Assembly: GCA_963814805.1 (NCBI GenBank)
Contig: CAWFER010000015.1
Location: forward strand, 310,001 to 374,000
DNA: 64,000 nt
From: AP-15 sp963814805
GTDB lineage: Bacteria; Pseudomonadota; Alphaproteobacteria; ATCC43930; CGMCC-115725
Direction of reading: 5' to 3'
In this document: positions 45,602 through 55,077 of the stretch, piece by piece
Position numbering within the stretch: position 1 is the first letter of the stretch
Layout: each line of letters starts with the position of its first letter
Program-made: the position numbers and the translations under genes
Notes under the pieces: generated by a model
What the model saw: only the letters and a program-made list of their open reading frames with translations
Database searches by the model: none
Told to the model about the DNA's origin: nothing

Positions 45602-46484
45602 TCGATGTTCTGCACCTGCTCGCGGAACTGCTCGATCACCGCCTTCAGCGCGAGCCCGGTGCGGGTCAGCTCGATATCGGCCGATTTCGAGCACAGGGTG
45701 TTGGCCTCGCGGTTCAGCTCCTGGCACAGGAAATCGAGGCGCCGGCCGACCGCCTCGCCCTGGTGCAGCAATTCGCCGGCCTGCTCGATGATGGGCGCGC
45801 AGCCGCTCCAATTCCTCGCGGATGTCGGAGCGGGCGACGAGCAGCGCCACTTCCTGGGCGACGCGCTCCTCGGATACCGAGGGCGCGAGATCGGCGAGGC
45901 CCGCCAGCACCATGCGCAGCCGCTCGCGCAGCGCCGCCGGCTGAGCCGCGGCGCGGCCTTCGGCGGCGGCGGCGAGGGTCGCCGTCTCGTCGAGCTGGTG
46001 GCGCAGCATGGCGGCGATCCGCGCCCCCTCCTCGGCGCGGGCCGCCGCGAGCCGGTCGAGCGCCGCGGTCCAGCCGGCGAGCACGGCGCGCGCGCCTCGC
46101 CTCGAGCACCGCCTCGTCCTCGTCCTCGACGGTCTCGACGACGCCGCGCAAGGCCAGCAGCCCGTCGAGCCGCGGCGGCGCGGCTTCGACCTCGCCGGTC
46201 AATTCGTTGATCAGGGCGACGAGCTGGGCCAGCGCCTCGCGGTTGATACGCAGCACCGGCGGCGGCGATGCGGGTGACCGAGAGGCTCGCGGAAAAATTG
46301 CCGCGGCGAAAGCGCTGCGGCCAGCGCCGCGCGCAACTCGGGCTTCAAGCGCATCGAAGCCCGGGCCGAGCCGCAGCCGCAGATCGAGCGCCCGGCCGTT
46401 GACGCTCTTGACCTCCCAGACCCAGGAGATCCCGGGCGCTTCGCCCTGGGTTCGGGCGAACCCCGTCATGCTGGCCACGCCCAC
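45598..46484 (-). CDS. yicC: YicC family endoribonuclease, about five frameshifts
   Basis: Corrected length is about 293 residues, normal for YicC. Start MGVASMTGFARTQGEAPGIS and WVWEVKSVNGRALDLRLRLG (near 22) are classic. Homology then moves through frames: RGNFSASLSVTRIA near 46275, LRINREALAQLVALINEL, LAGWTAALDRLAAARAEEG after 46085, SDIREELERLRAHIEQAG near 45800 and SKSADIELTRTGLALKAVIE to the stop. Each shift is explained by one extra base (near 46325, 46300, 46262, 46095 and 45795). YicC is an endoribonuclease that acts on structured RNA; the C-terminal DUF1732 part is complete. Coupled to gmk by ATGA. Confidence 0.88.
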
Positions 46485-46606
46485 GCCGCCGCACTCCCGC
46501 TGTTGTCGATCCGGCGGTTATAGCGGTCCCTCCCGCGCCGCGCCACCAACGCCGCGCGGGGTCGCCTCAATGGGCCGGGGGAGCGGCGGCGGTCGGCGGA
46601 TCGGGC

Positions 46607-47599
46607 TCAGCCGCGCGCATCGTGGCGATACTGGGCGACGTTGCGGTTGTGCTCGGCCAGGGTCCTGGCAAAGACGTGGCCGCCCGCGCCGTCGGCGACG
46701 AAATAGAGATCGTCGGTCGGCGCCGGCCGGGCCGCCGCGCGCAATGCCGCCATTCCCGGATTATCGATCGGGCCGGGCGGCAGCCCGTTCTCGACATAGG
46801 TGTTGTAGGGCGAGGCGCGTCTCGAGATCGGCGCGGCTCAGCGGGCGGTCGAGCTTTCTGCGCGCCGTCGTCGCTCAGCGCGTAGATCACGGTCGGGTCG
46901 GATTGCAGGCGCATGCCGAGGCGCAGCCGGTTGACGAAGACCGCGGCGATCAGCGCCCGGTCGGCCGGCGCGCTTGGCTTCCCGCTCGACCAGCGAGGCG
47001 AGGATCAGCAGCTGCTGCGGGCTGGCCAGCGGCAGGTCGGGGCGCCGCTCGGCCCAGGCCGTTGCGACCGCGCGCGCCATCGCCCGCTCCATGCGCGCCG
47101 AGCAATGCCGCGCGGGTGTCGCCATAGCTGTAGATGTAGGTGTCGGGCATCAGCGCGCCCTCGGGCGGCGTCTGGCCGATGTCGCCGGCGAGCGCCGGGG
47201 CCGCCCGCACCAGCGCCACGATCTGGGCGCTGCTGAGCCCTTCGGGGATGGTCAGCCGGTGCTGCACGGTCTTGCCGCTGGCGAGGAGATCGGCGGCGGC
47301 GAGCGCGCTGGTCCCGGCCGGGAATTGCGTATTCGCCGGCCAGCAGCGCCTCGCCTTTGCCGGAAACCAGGGCGGCGACCTCGAACGGCAGCGCTCGGCG
47401 GATCACCCCGTCGCCGGCGAGCAGCGCGGCGACGCCGGCAAGGCCGGTCCGCGGCGGAACCACGACGGTGCGGGGCCGGGTCAGCGGGCCCGGGTGCGGT
47501 GACGTCCCGGTAGAGCCACCAGCCGGCCCCGCCGGCCGCGGCGAGCAATGCCGATACGGCCAGCAGCGCCCAGCCGAACAGGCGAAGCGTGCCGCGCAT
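46607..47599 (-). CDS. mltG: endolytic murein transglycosylase MltG, about six frameshifts
   Basis: Corrected length is about 328 residues. The membrane anchor is LFGWALLAVSALLAAAGGAG near residue 7. The frame then moves six times in the same direction, each as if one base were added: TRPRTVVVPPRTGLAGVAAL, SGKTVQHRLTIPEGLSSAQI, MPDTYIYSYGD, PQQLLILASLVEREA with the catalytic glutamate, AAVFVNRLRLGMRLQSDPTV and finally SPYNTYVENGLPPGPIDNPG to the stop AQYRHDARG. MltG cleaves nascent peptidoglycan in the periplasm and helps set glycan length. It lies between fabF and yicC as in many alphaproteobacteria. Confidence 0.88.
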
Positions 47600-47635
47600 T
47601 CCGCAATCCCCGGATGGTTCCGGCCGCTCCGCCGC

Positions 47636-48899
47636 TCAGGGCGGTCCGGCGAAGACCAGCGACGCGTTGGTGCCGCCGAACCCAAAGGAATTGGTCAGCA
47701 CATAGCTCACCCGGCGCTCCTTCGCCGTTTCGGCACCAGGTCGATGTCGCAGGCCGGCGACGGATTGTCGAGGTTCAGGGTCGGCGGGACCACGCCGTCG
47801 CGGATCGCCAGGATCGAGAAGATCGCTTCGACGCTGCCGGCGGCGCCGAGCAGGTGGCCGATCGCCGACTTGGTCGACGACATCGACAGTTCGTAGGCGT
47901 GGCGGCCGAACAGCCGCTTGACCGCGCCCAATTCGATCTCGTCGCCGAGCGGGGTCGAGGTGCCGTGGGCGTTGATGTAGTCGATCCGCTCGAGCGGGAT
48001 GCTCGGCGCGGCGCAGCGCGTTGCGCATCGAGCGAAAGGCGCCGTTGCCGTCCTCGGCCGGTGCGGTCAGGTGATAGGCGTCGCCGGACATGCCGTAGCC
48101 GATCACCTCGGCATAGATCCGGGCGCCGCGCCGGCGTGCGTGCTCCAGCTCTTCGAGCACCAGGATGCCGGCCCCTTCGCCCATCACGAACCCGTCGCGG
48201 GCCTGGTCCCACGGCCGCGAGGCGCGCGGTCGGATCGTCGTTGAACCCGGTCGACAATGCCCGCGCCGCGGCAAATCCGGCGATGCCGAGCCGGCAGACC
48301 GCCGCTTCGGTGCCGCCGCACACCATGACGTCGGCGTCGTCGAGCATAATCAGCCGGCCGGCGTCGCCGATCGCATGGGCGCCGGTCGAGCACGCGGTCA
48401 CCACCGCATGGTTCGGCCCGCTGAAGCCATAGCGGATCGAAACATGGCCGGAGGCGAGGTTGATCAGATTGGCCGGGATGAAAAACGGCGACAGACGGCG
48501 CGGCCCGCGCTCCTTCAGGGTGAACCCGCCCTCGGTGATGCCGGACAGGCCGCCGATGCCGGAGCCGATCATGACCCCGGTGCGCTCGCGCTCATACTCG
48601 CTCTCGGGCGTCCACTCGGCATCCTCGACCGCCTGGGCGGCGGCGGCCATCGCATAGACGATAAAGCCGTCCATCTTGCGCTGGTCCTTGGCCGGGACCC
48701 AGTCATCGGCGTTGAACAGCCCGGCGGCGGTTTCGCCGCGCGGCACCTGGGCGGCAATCCGCGCCGGCAGGTCGGAGACATCGAAGGACTGGATCGCGCC
48801 CACCCCCGAAGCCCCGGCGATCAGGCTCTGCCAGTTGCGCTCGAGGCCGATGCCGAGGGGCGTCACCAGCCCCATGCCGGTCACGACGACGCGTCGCAT
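47636..48899 (-). CDS. fabF: beta-ketoacyl-ACP synthase II, three frameshifts
   Basis: Corrected length is about 420 residues. FabF condenses malonyl-ACP with acyl-ACP in fatty-acid elongation. The first ~220 residues are intact, with the active-site cysteine in VVTACSTGAHAIG near 164. An extra base near 48230 moves to the frame of ASRPWDQARDGFVMGEGAGI; another near 48003 to IDYINAHGTSTPLGDEIELG (catalytic His) and STKSAIGHLLGAAGSVEAIF (second His); a missing base near 47728 returns to TAKERRVSYVLTNSFGFGGTN at the end. Downstream of acpP in the fab operon. Confidence 0.92.
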
Positions 48900-48999
48900 C
48901 CCGTTCTCATGGCCGGCCAGAGGGTCGAAGGGTCACGGGGCTCAGGACCTCTCTGGGCGATTGGGGGCGCCGGGCGCAGACAAGAACGTAGACGACGAC

Positions 49000-49233
49000 T
49001 CAGCTGTGCGCTTCGATAAAGCTGACCGCATCCTTGACGGTCACGATCTTTTCCGCCGCGTCATCCGGAATCTCGCAGCCGAATTCTTCCTCAAAGGCCA
49101 TCACGAGTTCGACCGTGTCGAGACTGTCGGCGCCCAGATCGTCGATAAAACTGGCGTTCTCGGTCACCTTCAATTCGTCGACGCCCAAATGCTCGACGAC
49201 GATCTTTTTGACCCGCTCGGCGACGTCGCTCAT
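49000..49233 (-). CDS. acpP: acyl carrier protein
   Basis: 77 residues, acidic. The phosphopantetheine attachment site is the serine of DLGADSLDTVELVMAFEEE (near residue 36), flanked by the usual four helices. It carries the growing acyl chain for FabD, FabG and FabF, encoded on both sides. The gap of 183 bases between acpP and fabG (49234-49416) probably contains its own promoter. Confidence 0.98.
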   Translation of the reverse strand: MSDVAERVKKIVVEHLGVDELKVTENASFIDDLGADSLDTVELVMAFEEEFGCEIPDDAAEKIVTVKDAVSFIEAHS

Positions 49234-49416
49234 CCGTTGTTCCCTTCAGTGGCTGGCTGAAAATTGGGCTTCGACACGCAAATCCGGGCGCCGTCCGCGG
49301 TCATAGTGTCGCCGCCGGGGGCCACGATCAAGGCGCGGGTCACATAGCAGGTTTCGCGTGCGGTGCCAATTCGGCTGAATTGGGGCGGCTGGATTGGGCT
49401 TGCCAACGCGCCGGCC

Positions 49417-50154
49417 TCATAGCATGGCCATGCCGCCATTGACGTGCAAGGTATGGCCGGTGACATACGCGGCCTCGGCGCTCGCCAGATAGACGACGGC
49501 GGCGGCAACGTCGCCCGGCAGGCCGAATCGTCCCGCCGGGATCGCAGCGCCCAGCCGGGCGCGCTGGTCGGAACTCAACTTATCGGTCATCGCCGTCTCG
49601 ATCAGGCCCGGGGCGACACAGTTGACGGTGATGCCGCGGCCCGCGACCTCGGCCGCGATCGATTTCGACATGCCGATCATCCCGGCCTTGGCCGCGGCAT
49701 AATTCGCCTGGCCGGGGTTGCCGGTCTGGGCGACGATCGAGGTCACGGCGATGATCCGGCCGCGCCGCCGCCGGACCATGCCGCGCAGCGCCGCGCGGGT
49801 CAGGCGAAAGGCGGCGGTCAGATCGATGTCGAGCACCGCCTGCCAATCCTGGTCGGTCATCCGCAACGCCAGCGCGTCGCGGGCGACGCCGGCATTGTTG
49901 ACGAGGATGTCGAGATGGCCGAGCGCCGCCTCGGCATGCTTGATCAGCCGGTCGGCGGCGAGCGGATCAGCGAGATCGGCGAGCCCGACATGGGCGCGCT
50001 CGCCGAGTTCGGCGGCGAGCGCCTGGAGCGCCTCGGCGCGGGTCCCGGCCAGCATCAGCGCGGCGCCCTGGCGGTGCAATGCCCGGGCGATCGCCGCGCC
50101 GATGCCGCCCGAGGCCCCGGTCACCACCGCCGTCTGACCCGACAGATCGAACAT
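49417..50154 (-). CDS. fabG: 3-oxoacyl-ACP reductase
   Basis: 245 residues from ATG 50154, the family start; an in-frame start three codons upstream is possible. Short-chain dehydrogenase motifs: VVTGASGGIGAAIARALH near residue 9 (NADPH site), LVNNAGVARDALALRM near 84, catalytic ITSIV-type serine in AVTSIVAQTGNPGQANYAAAKAGM near 135-158 with Tyr and Lys, and VAPGLIETAMTDKLS near 178. It reduces 3-oxoacyl-ACP in fatty-acid synthesis. It sits between fabD and acpP, 27 bases after fabD. Confidence 0.96.
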   Translation of the reverse strand: MFDLSGQTAVVTGASGGIGAAIARALHRQGAALMLAGTRAEALQALAAELGERAHVGLADLADPLAADRLIKHAEAALGHLDILVNNAGVARDALALRMTDQDWQAVLDIDLTAAFRLTRAALRGMVRRRRGRIIAVTSIVAQTGNPGQANYAAAKAGMIGMSKSIAAEVAGRGITVNCVAPGLIETAMTDKLSSDQRARLGAAIPAGRFGLPGDVAAAVVYLASAEAAYVTGHTLHVNGGMAML

Positions 50155-50181
50155 CGCGCGCACCCGACCGGCGCACCCGCC

Positions 50182-51139
50182 TCAGAGATCGGCGATCAGC
50201 GCCCGGACCGCGGCCGGGGCGCCGACCGAGCGGGCGGCGAGGTTGGGCGCAATGCGCTTGGCGAGCCCGGCGAGCACCTGCCCGGCCCCGATCTCGATAA
50301 TCTCCTCGATCCCGCATTGGGCGAGAAACAGCATGCTCTCGCGCCACCGCACCATCGCCGTTACCTGCTGGGCCAAGAGGCGCTTGATCGTGGCCGGATC
50401 TTCGACGGCGCGTGCCGACACATTGGCGACGAGCGGCGCCACGCGGCGGCCGCAGGCTCACGTCGGCCAGCGCATCGGCCATCGCCGCCGCGGCCGGGGC
50501 CAGCAATGGCGAGTGAAAGGGCGCGCTGACCGCGAGCATGATCGCGCGGCGCGCGCCGCGCTCGCGGGCGATGGCGATGGCGCGCTCGACGGCGCCGCGA
50601 TGGCCGCTCAGCACGACCTGCCCCGGCGCATTGTCGTTGGCCACGGCGCAAATCTCGTCGCGATCGAGCCCGGGGCGGGTCGCCTCGGCGGCGATCGCGT
50701 GCGCCGCCGCGGCGTCGAGCCCGATCAACGCCGCCATCGCCCCCTCGCCGACCGGCGCCGCCCGCTGCATCGCCCGCCCGCGCAACCGGAGCAGCCGCGC
50801 CGCGTCGCCGACGCCGAGCGCGGCTGCGGCGGCCAGCGCCGAATATTCGCCGAGCGAATGCCCGGCGACATAGGCGACCTGGCGGGCAAGGTCGAACCCC
50901 GCCTCGGCTTCGAGCACGCGAATCACCGCAAGGCTCGCCGCCATCAGCGCCGGCTGGGCATTTTCGGTCAGGGTCAGCTCGCTTTCCGGACCGGCGAACA
51001 TCAGCCGCGAGAGCGGCTGCGACAGCGCCTCGTCGACCTCGTCGAACAGCCGCCGCGCCGCCGGAAAGGCCAGGGCGAGCTCGCACCCCATGCCGACCGC
51101 TTGCGAGCCCTGACCCGGAAACACCATCGCGCGCTTCAT
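50182..51139 (-). CDS. fabD: malonyl-CoA:ACP transacylase, one frameshift
   Basis: Corrected length is about 318 residues. It loads malonyl groups from CoA onto ACP. Seen: FPGQGSQAVGMGCELA near residue 7, the catalytic serine in VAGHSLGEYSALAAAAAL near 92, the arginine of LLRLRGRAMQRA near 116, and the catalytic histidine in SAPFHSPLLAPAAAAM near 200. The C-terminal part APLVANVSARAVEDPATIKR is in another frame because of one extra base near 50447. First gene of the minus-strand fab operon; divergent from rpsF. Confidence 0.93.
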
Positions 51140-51200
51140 TTTCGACAAATCCCCGATCCCCCCGACGAGTTCCAGACCGATCCGTCACCGGCCCGCCATC

Positions 51201-51228
51201 TTGTCCGCCGGGCCGGTTTCTGTATAGT
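51201..51228 (+). promoter_or_regulatory. sigma70-type promoter of the rpsF operon
   Basis: TTGTCC (51201-51206), a 16-base spacer, then TATAGT (51223-51228). It lies about 88 bases before the rpsF ATG. The leader between 51235 and 51315 is GC-rich and can fold, which would suit the S6-S18 autoregulation known in bacteria, but I cannot show the specific motif. Confidence 0.6.
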
Positions 51229-51315
51229 GCCGGGCTCGCCCTTGCCGGTCCATGCCGGCTCGGCCCGGCCGGCCGCGCCCCCGGGCCCTTATCAGCCACA
51301 AGGGATTATGGATCT

Positions 51316-51849
51316 ATGCCGCTCTACGAGAATGTGTTTATCGCCCGCCAGGATATTTCCGGCGCCCAGGTCGATGCCCTGGCCGACAGTCTCGCCCAGC
51401 TGATCGCCGACAATGGCGGCGAGGTCAAGAAGCGCGAATACTGGGGTTTGCGCAACCTCGCCTACCGCATGCGCAAGAATCGCAAGGGGCATTTCGTGCT
51501 GATGAACCTGTCGGCGCCGCCGGCGGCGATCGCCGAGCTCGAGCGCACGATGCGGATCAACGAGGACGTGTTGCGCTACCTGACGATCCGGGTCGAGGCC
51601 CTCGACGAGGGACCCTCGGCGATCATGCAGAACCGCGGCAGCCGCGACGACCGCGGGCGGCGGGGTCCCGGCGACCGCGACCGGGAGCGCTATGGCGAGC
51701 CGCGCGACGGCGGCGAGCGGCCTGGTGCGGGCGAGCGCGCCGAACGCCCGGTCCCCGAGCGCGCGGTGGTCGAACGCCCGGTTGTCGAGCGCCCGGCTGG
51801 CGAGCCCGCCGTCGCCGAGCCCGCGGTCGCCGAAACAGTGGAGCCCTAG
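51316..51849 (+). CDS. rpsF: 30S ribosomal protein S6 with long C-terminal tail
   Basis: 177 residues; the core S6 domain is residues 1-98 (YENVFIARQDISGAQVDALADS near 4; KREYWGLRNLAYRMRKNRKGHFVLM near 38; INEDVLRYLTIRVE near 80). S6 binds 16S rRNA with S18, encoded next. The remaining ~80 residues are a disordered extension: first an R/D/G-rich part (RDDRGRRGPGDRDRERYG), then acidic ER-P-V/A-V-E repeats. Long S6 tails occur in alphaproteobacteria, but this one has an unusual repetitive end. rpsR starts directly after its stop. Confidence 0.96.
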   Translation: MPLYENVFIARQDISGAQVDALADSLAQLIADNGGEVKKREYWGLRNLAYRMRKNRKGHFVLMNLSAPPAAIAELERTMRINEDVLRYLTIRVEALDEGPSAIMQNRGSRDDRGRRGPGDRDRERYGEPRDGGERPGAGERAERPVPERAVVERPVVERPAGEPAVAEPAVAETVEP

Positions 51850-52116
51850 ATGGAAAGCCAGTCCGCCGGCGGAGCCGGGCGCGGCGCCGCGACCCGGCGG
51901 CCGTTCTTCCGGCGCCGCAAATCGTGCCCGTTCTCGGGCCCGAACGCGCCCAAGATCGACTACAAGGACATCAAGCTGTTGCAGCGTTTCGTCTCCGAGC
52001 GCGGCAAGATCGTGCCGAGCCGCATCACCGCGGTTTCAACCAAGCGGCAGCGCGAGCTCGCCCAGGCGATCAAGCGGGCGCGGTTTCTCGGGCTGCTGCC
52101 ATACATGGTGAACTAG
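51850..52116 (+). CDS. rpsR: 30S ribosomal protein S18
   Basis: 88 residues, normal size. Core sequence RPFFRRRKSCPFSGPNAPKIDYKD near residue 17 and LLQRFVSERGKIVPSRITAVSTKRQRELAQAIKRARFLGLLPYM to the end are typical. It pairs with S6 on the small subunit. The ATG follows the rpsF stop with no spacer, so translation is coupled. Confidence 0.98.
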   Translation: MESQSAGGAGRGAATRRPFFRRRKSCPFSGPNAPKIDYKDIKLLQRFVSERGKIVPSRITAVSTKRQRELAQAIKRARFLGLLPYMVN

Positions 52117-52161
52117 GCGGCCCGCTCGCTCATTCAGGCCCGAATTGCGGCGCCAAACGGC

Positions 52162-53079
52162 ATGGGCCGGCCCGGGATCGCCGGCATCGGGGCGTTGCTG
52201 GGCGCGCTCGGGGCCGGTCTCTATCTGACCGTGCTGACCGGCTCGCCGGGCGCGATGATCCTGGTTTATCTGGCGCAGCTGCCGCTGTTCGCCGCTGGGT
52301 TATGGCTTGGGGTCGGCGCCGCGGCGATGGCGGCGCTGACCGCCTCCGCGGTCCTGCTGGCTGCGGGCGGGGTCATCGCCGCCGCCCTGTTTGCCGGGCT
52401 CTACGCGGCGCCGGTGGTATTGTTGGTCCGCCAGGCGCTGTTGGCGCGCAACGGGCCCGAGGGCGCGATCGAATGGTATCCGCCGGGTTTGCTGACCGCG
52501 TGGTTGACCGGGCTCGGCCTGGCCGCGTTCGCGGTGGCGCTGGTGGCCCTGGGCGGGCCGCACGGCGTCGAGGCGCTGCTGCGCCAGAGCCTGACGCCGG
52601 TGATCGACGCGGTGGTCGACGAGAGCGCCGCCGGTCGCAGCGCGCTCGCCGATGGTCTCGCCCGGATCATCCCCGGCGTCGTCGCCGCCTCGTGGATGGT
52701 GATGACCGCGAGCACGGCCTTGCTCGCGCAAGGGCTTCTGGCCCGCTTCGGGATGAGCTGGCGGCCGACGCCCGATCTCGCGCGGCTGACCTTGCCGATC
52801 TGGATCCCGCTGCTGTTCGGCGTTGCCGCGGCGGCGATGGCGGTCGGCGGCGCGGTGCGGTTTCTGGGGATCAGCGTGCTGATCGTTCTGGCGATCCCGT
52901 TCTGCCTGGCGGGCCTGGCGGTGCTGCATACCTGGGCGCGCCGGCTGCGCCGGCCACAGATCACCCTGGTGACGTTCTATGTGCTGGCCGGATTGTTCGG
53001 CTGGCCGCTGCTGGTGATCGCGGTCTTGGGGCTGATCGACGCGCTGTTCGGGCTGCGCCGGCGTTTTGCCCAGCCCTGA
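52162..53079 (+). CDS. DUF2232 family membrane protein
   Basis: 305 residues with about eight predicted membrane segments (for example IAGIGALLGALGAGLYLTVL near 5, AMAALTASAVLLAAGGVIAA near 55, LPIWIPLLFGVAAAAMAVGG near 211 and LVTFYVLAGLFGWPLLVIAV near 272). Size, topology and place between rpsR and rplI match the DUF2232 (YybS-like) family, which is commonly found in this ribosomal operon in alphaproteobacteria. The function is unknown. Confidence 0.85.
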   Translation: MGRPGIAGIGALLGALGAGLYLTVLTGSPGAMILVYLAQLPLFAAGLWLGVGAAAMAALTASAVLLAAGGVIAAALFAGLYAAPVVLLVRQALLARNGPEGAIEWYPPGLLTAWLTGLGLAAFAVALVALGGPHGVEALLRQSLTPVIDAVVDESAAGRSALADGLARIIPGVVAASWMVMTASTALLAQGLLARFGMSWRPTPDLARLTLPIWIPLLFGVAAAAMAVGGAVRFLGISVLIVLAIPFCLAGLAVLHTWARRLRRPQITLVTFYVLAGLFGWPLLVIAVLGLIDALFGLRRRFAQP

Positions 53080-53136
53080 GCCGCCGGTCATCAGCCCTGA
53101 GCCGGTCGCCAACCTGATAAGTCGGAGGAGAAAACG

Positions 53137-53706
53137 ATGATCGAACTGATCCTGCTCGAACGGGTCGAAAAGCTCGGCCAGATGGGCCAGCTGGTCAAGG
53201 TGAAGCCGGGCTTCGCCCGCAACTACCTGCTGCCGCAGAAAAAGGCGATGCGCGCATCGAAGGAGAATTTGGCCTATTTCGAGACCCAGCGGTCCCAGCT
53301 CGAAGCCAACAACCTGCAGCGCAAGAGCGAAGCGGCCGAGATCGCCGGCAAGCTCGAAGGGCTGAGCGCCGTGCTCGTGCGCCAGGCCGGCGAGAGCGGG
53401 CAGCTCTACGGCTCGGTATCGGCCCGCGACATCGCCGATGCGGTCACCGCGTCGGGGTTCACGATCGAAAAGCGCCAGGTGGTCCTCGACCGGCCGATCA
53501 AAACGCTCGGGCTGCACCCGCTGCGGATCGTGCTGCACCCGGAAGTTTCAGTCACGGTCACCGCCAACGTCGCGCAATCGGCCGAAGAGGCGGCGATGCA
53601 GGCGCGCGGCATCGACCCGCTGCGCCGGGGCGAGGAGGACGAGGACGATGGCGCCGCTGTCGAGCCGGCCGCGCCGGCGTCAGCGGCCGCCCCCGAGAGC
53701 GCATGA
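53137..53706 (+). CDS. rplI: 50S ribosomal protein L9
   Basis: 189 residues. The N-terminal domain has ILLERVEKLGQMGQLVKVKPGFARNYLLP near residue 4, followed by the long connecting helix (KENLAYFETQRSQLEANNLQ) and the C-terminal rRNA-binding domain (LYGSVSARDIADAV near 90; RIVLHPEVSVTVTANV near 130). The last ~40 residues are an acidic, alanine-rich tail. GGAGGAG lies before the ATG. A 20-base repeat straddles its stop codon. Confidence 0.97.
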   Translation: MIELILLERVEKLGQMGQLVKVKPGFARNYLLPQKKAMRASKENLAYFETQRSQLEANNLQRKSEAAEIAGKLEGLSAVLVRQAGESGQLYGSVSARDIADAVTASGFTIEKRQVVLDRPIKTLGLHPLRIVLHPEVSVTVTANVAQSAEEAAMQARGIDPLRRGEEDEDDGAAVEPAAPASAAAPESA

Positions 53707-53752
53707 TCGAATGGGCGCGCGCCAGCCGCGCGCCCCGAGAACGCATGATCGA
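53691..53752 (+). repeat. 20-bp direct repeat spanning the end of rplI
   Basis: Copies at 53691-53710 and 53733-53752 differ at one base and begin 42 bases apart. The first contains the last codons and stop of rplI. The segment between is GC-rich without coding features. A duplication by slippage is the simplest explanation. Confidence 0.85.
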
Positions 53753-53826
53753 GCGGCGAACGTGTTGCGTTTGCTCCGCCACTTCGCGGATAGTGGCGGG
53801 TCGGTTTACCCATTGGGCTCGTCGCG

Positions 53827-55077
53827 ATGCTGGCCACGCGTCTTTTCGAGCGAGTGATCACCATTGGCCGGCTGCGCATCGCCGACGCCAGTGGCCGCTC
53901 GCACGACTTCGCGGGGGCGCCGGGGCCGAGCGCCGCGATCCGGCTTCACGACCCGGCGCTGCATTGGAAGCTCGCGGTCCGGCCGCGCCTCTATCTGCCC
54001 GAAGCGTTCGTCGACGGCGCCTTGACCATCGAGGAGGGCAGCCTCTATGACCTGCTCGATCTGTTCGCCATCAATCTCGACGCCCTGCCCGACGGCATGC
54101 TGTCGCGGCTGCTGAACGGCTCTCTCACCTTGTTGCGCCGGGTCCATCAGTACAACCCGATGTCCCGCGCCCGAGAGAACGTGGCGCATCACTATGATCT
54201 GTCGGACCAGCTCTACGAACTGTTCCTCGACCGCGACCGCCAGTATTCCTGCGCCTACTTTCGCGATCAGTTTGACGATCTCGACAAGGCGCAGCGCGAC
54301 AAGAAGCGCCACATCGCGGCCAAGCTGATGCTCCGCCCCGGGCAAAAGGTTCTCGACATCGGTTCGGGCTGGGGCGGGCTGGCGCTCTATCTCGCCAGCG
54401 AGTGCGGCGCCGAGGTGACCGGGCTCACCCTCTCGGTCGAACAGCACAAGACGGCGACGCGCCGGGCCGCCGCGGCCGGGCTTTCCGATCGCGTCCAGTT
54501 TCATCTGCGCGACTACCGCGAGGAAGGCGGCCAGTACGACCGGATCGTCTCGGTCGGCATGTTCGAGCATGTCGGCATCAACCATTACAGCACGTTTTTC
54601 GCCAAACTGAAGTCGCTGCTGACGCCGAACGGGGTGGCGCTGCTGCACTCGATCGGCCGCATGGACGGGCCGGGTTCGACCCATCCCTGGATCCGCAAGT
54701 ACATTTTTCCGGGCGGCTATGCGCCGGCGCTCTCCGAAGTGGTGCCGGTGGTCGAGCGACTGCGGCTGTGGATCACCGACATCGAGATTCTGCGCCTGCA
54801 CTATGCCCACACCTTACGGTTGTGGCGGCGCCGCTTCGAGCAGAATCGCGAGCGCCTGCGCACGATCTATGACGAACGCTTTTGTCGGATGTGGGAGATG
54901 TACCTGGCCGGCTCCGAGGTGGCGTTCCGGCGCGCCGGTCATCTCGTCTTCCAGATGCAGCTGGCCAAGACCATCGATGCGGTGCCATTGACCCGCGACT
55001 ACATGGGCGAACCGAGGATGGCAGTCCCGGCAGAGCGCTCGGCGGTCGATATCGCCGAATGCCATTGGAGGAAATGA
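53827..55077 (+). CDS. cyclopropane-fatty-acyl-phospholipid synthase family methyltransferase
   Basis: 416 residues. The N-terminal lipid-binding part has LAVRPRLYLPEAFVDGALTI near 50 and NVAHHYDLSDQLYELFLDRDRQYSCAYF near 118. The SAM motif is VLDIGSGWGGLALYLA near 177, then VTGLTLSVEQHKTA near 199, SVGMFEHVGINHY near 243, and the C-terminal RRRFEQNRERL and FVFQMQLAK-type segment. CFA synthases methylenate double bonds in phospholipid acyl chains; other members add methyl branches, so the exact product is uncertain. Its stop overlaps the start of the enoyl-CoA hydratase gene. Confidence 0.9.
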   Translation: MLATRLFERVITIGRLRIADASGRSHDFAGAPGPSAAIRLHDPALHWKLAVRPRLYLPEAFVDGALTIEEGSLYDLLDLFAINLDALPDGMLSRLLNGSLTLLRRVHQYNPMSRARENVAHHYDLSDQLYELFLDRDRQYSCAYFRDQFDDLDKAQRDKKRHIAAKLMLRPGQKVLDIGSGWGGLALYLASECGAEVTGLTLSVEQHKTATRRAAAAGLSDRVQFHLRDYREEGGQYDRIVSVGMFEHVGINHYSTFFAKLKSLLTPNGVALLHSIGRMDGPGSTHPWIRKYIFPGGYAPALSEVVPVVERLRLWITDIEILRLHYAHTLRLWRRRFEQNRERLRTIYDERFCRMWEMYLAGSEVAFRRAGHLVFQMQLAKTIDAVPLTRDYMGEPRMAVPAERSAVDIAECHWRK

